From contig DATBIK010000010.1 in assembly GCA_036556985.1 (NCBI GenBank), forward strand, positions 1-16,569: 16,569 nucleotides of DNA, in the 5' to 3' direction. Source of the stretch: JAPSGM01 sp036556985 (GTDB taxonomy: Bacteria; Chloroflexota; Limnocylindria; QHBO01). Below, in pieces: positions 15,012 to 16,569 of this stretch. A model generated the notes under the pieces. The model was not told where the DNA came from and did no database searches. It saw only the letters and a list, made by a program, of their open reading frames with translations. The translations under genes and the position numbers were made by a program. Position 1 is the stretch's first letter; each line of letters starts with the position of its first letter.

Positions 15012-16511
15012 CTACTCCTGGTCGACGAAGGTCGTGTCGATCTGCGCCCGCTGCAGCTTCCCGGAGTAGTCGATGTAGACGCTCTTCCACTCGCTGAAGA
15101 AGTCGAGCGCCGCCTGGCCCACCTCGCGGTGGCCGTTGCCGGTGGCCTTCACCCCGCCGAACGGCAGGTGCGCCTCGGCCCCGATGGTGCCGTGGTTCAC
15201 GTAGCCGATCCCCGAGTCGAAGTCGCGGATCGAGCGGAAGGCGAGGTTGACGTCCCGCGTGAAGAGCGAGGTCGAGAGGCCGTACTTCACGCCGTTCACG
15301 ACCTCGACCGTCTCCTCCCAGGAGTCGACCGGGATGACCGATGTCACCGGCCCGAAGATCTCCTCCTGGGCGATGCGGGCGTCGGCGCGAACGTCGGCGA
15401 AGATGGTGGGCTGGAAGAAGGAGCCGTTCTCCAGTGCGCCGTCGCGCGCCGGCTCGCCGCCGATGACGAGGTCGCCCTCATCGCGGCCGATGGCGGCGTA
15501 CGCCGCGATCCGTTCCACCGCGCGGTCGTTGATGACCGGCCCCACGTCGGTCGCCTCCTCGAGGCCGTCACCCAGGACCAGCTTCGCGACCCGGCCCTTC
15601 AGGGCGTCGACGAAGCGGTCATGGATGGACCGATGAACGACGATGCGGCTGGCCGCCGTGCAGCGCTGGCCGCTCGTCCCGAAGGCGGACCACACCACGC
15701 TGTCGAGCGCGAGGTCGAGGTCGGCGTCCTCCCAGATGACGATCGGGTTCTTGCCGCCCAGCTCGAGGCTGACCCGCTTCAGCGTCTCGGCTGCGCGGCG
15801 GCTGATCTCGACGCCGGTCTCGGTGTGGCCGGTGAAGCTGATGAGGCGGACGTCCGGGTGGTCGACGATCGCGTTGCCGACATCGGCGCCGCTGCCGGTC
15901 ACCACGTTCACGACACCCTCCGGGATCCCACCCTCGAGGAGCAGCTCCACGAAACGCACGACGCAGGCCGGCGTGTCGGAGGCAGGCTTGATGACCGCGG
16001 TGTTGCCGCAGATGAGGGCCGGGAACAGCTTCCACGCCGGGATCGCGATCGGGAAGTTCCAGGGGGTGATGATGCCGGCCACGCCGATCGGGCGGCGGAT
16101 GGCCATGGCGAACTTGTCCGGCATCTCCGAGGGAACGGTCTGCCCGAACAGGCGCCGCCCCTCGCCGGCCATGTAGTAGGCGACGTCGATCGCCTCCTGG
16201 ACGTCGCCGCGCGCCTCGGGCAGGACCTTGCCCATCTCGCGGGTCATGAGCCGGCTGAGCTCCTCCTTGTGCTCGGCCAGGATCCGCGCCACGCGGAACA
16301 GGATCTCGCCGCGTTTCGGTGCCGGCATGAGCGACCAGGCCGGGAAGGCGGCCCTCGCGGCGGCCACGGCGGCGTCGACGTCGGCGGGGCCGGAGGCGGC
16401 GAACTCGCCGATGACGTCGTCGCGGTTGGCCGGGCTCACGCTCGTGAAGGTGGCGCCGGAGCGGGCGGGCACCCACGTGCCGCCGATCAGGTTCTCGTAG
16501 GTCGTGGACAC
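15012..16511 (-). CDS. NAD(P)+-dependent aldehyde dehydrogenase, substrate uncertain
   Basis: A full-length 499-residue cytoplasmic aldehyde dehydrogenase that oxidises an aldehyde to the acid. Catalytic features: oxyanion Asn152 in TPWNFP, cofactor lysine in AVIKPASDTP (172-181), general base Glu250 in LELGGKNP, nucleophile Cys284 in SGQRCTAASR and EEIFGP (383-388). The C-terminus (GYVNHGTIGAEAHLPFGGVKATGNGHREVGQAALDFFSEW) resembles a bacterial group close to 2-oxoglutaric- and aminoadipate-semialdehyde dehydrogenases, including an uncharacterised Kuenenia-type enzyme, rather than classic GabD. Succinate semialdehyde is thus possible but not favoured by sequence. Translation starts at GTG 16511, with AGGAG about twelve bases upstream; the N-terminus YENLIGGTWVPA is normal for the family. 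It stands alone, 254 bases from the next gene on its strand. Confidence 0.88.
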   Translation of the reverse strand: MSTTYENLIGGTWVPARSGATFTSVSPANRDDVIGEFAASGPADVDAAVAAARAAFPAWSLMPAPKRGEILFRVARILAEHKEELSRLMTREMGKVLPEARGDVQEAIDVAYYMAGEGRRLFGQTVPSEMPDKFAMAIRRPIGVAGIITPWNFPIAIPAWKLFPALICGNTAVIKPASDTPACVVRFVELLLEGGIPEGVVNVVTGSGADVGNAIVDHPDVRLISFTGHTETGVEISRRAAETLKRVSLELGGKNPIVIWEDADLDLALDSVVWSAFGTSGQRCTAASRIVVHRSIHDRFVDALKGRVAKLVLGDGLEEATDVGPVINDRAVERIAAYAAIGRDEGDLVIGGEPARDGALENGSFFQPTIFADVRADARIAQEEIFGPVTSVIPVDSWEETVEVVNGVKYGLSTSLFTRDVNLAFRSIRDFDSGIGYVNHGTIGAEAHLPFGGVKATGNGHREVGQAALDFFSEWKSVYIDYSGKLQRAQIDTTFVDQE

Positions 16512-16569
16512 GCTGTCTTGTCTCTCCTCGTCGCGTCCGCCGGGAGGCGGGCGCCATCGGTCTGTGCAC

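Overview
The window is very GC-rich bacterial DNA with tightly packed genes: stop/start overlaps of 1 to 8 bases, GTG starts, and lipoproteins with Ala/Ser/Thr/Pro-rich linkers. Together with a group 3b-type [NiFe] hydrogenase and a class 2 dihydroorotate dehydrogenase, this suggests a soil or subsurface Chloroflexota (Limnocylindria-like) or, less likely, an actinobacterium. That placement is inference; there is no rRNA or other phylogenetic marker. I see no mobile elements, CRISPR arrays, tRNAs or phage genes.

Layout. (1) 20-1430, plus strand: a predicted lipoprotein and a SAM-dependent methyltransferase whose GTG start looks leaderless. (2) 1431-1695: a non-coding leader with a promoter-like sequence and two clean hairpins. 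(3) 1696-4791, plus strand: a three-gene chain with overlapping ends, coding for 1-pyrroline-5-carboxylate dehydrogenase, a small acidic DUF4288-like protein and class 2 dihydroorotate dehydrogenase (pyrD). (4) 4871-6235, plus strand: a class III PLP aminotransferase of the ornithine/4-aminobutyrate type. It ends tail to tail with the next block, the two stop codons sharing a CTAG. (5) 6232-12736, minus strand, read right to left: a cyclic-2,3-diphosphoglycerate-synthetase-like GTPase; then, from a second promoter, a stand-alone cyclic-nucleotide-binding domain protein, a fused hydrogenase beta-gamma electron-transfer subunit, the hydrogenase small subunit, the large subunit and its maturation protease. 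(6) 12884-14758, minus strand: a LON-substrate-binding-domain protein followed by a LysM/polysaccharide-deacetylase lipoprotein. (7) 15012-16511, minus strand: an aldehyde dehydrogenase of uncertain substrate.

How the genes work together. The hydrogenase block is the centrepiece. It encodes a cytoplasmic, NAD(P)-linked [NiFe] hydrogenase in which the usual separate HydB (4Fe-4S) and HydG (FAD/NAD/2Fe-2S) subunits are one continuous 651-residue polypeptide. All five genes from the cyclic-nucleotide-binding protein to the protease overlap their neighbour by 1 to 7 bases, so their translation is probably coupled. An exact 16-base sequence lies upstream of both the GTPase gene and the cyclic-nucleotide-binding gene, each time followed at the same 23-base distance by a weak -10-like hexamer. 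This suggests one regulator controls both transcription units and ties the GTPase to the hydrogenase. The pyrroline-carboxylate dehydrogenase and the aminotransferase could together convert ornithine to glutamate. Hyp maturation genes and proline dehydrogenase are not in the window.
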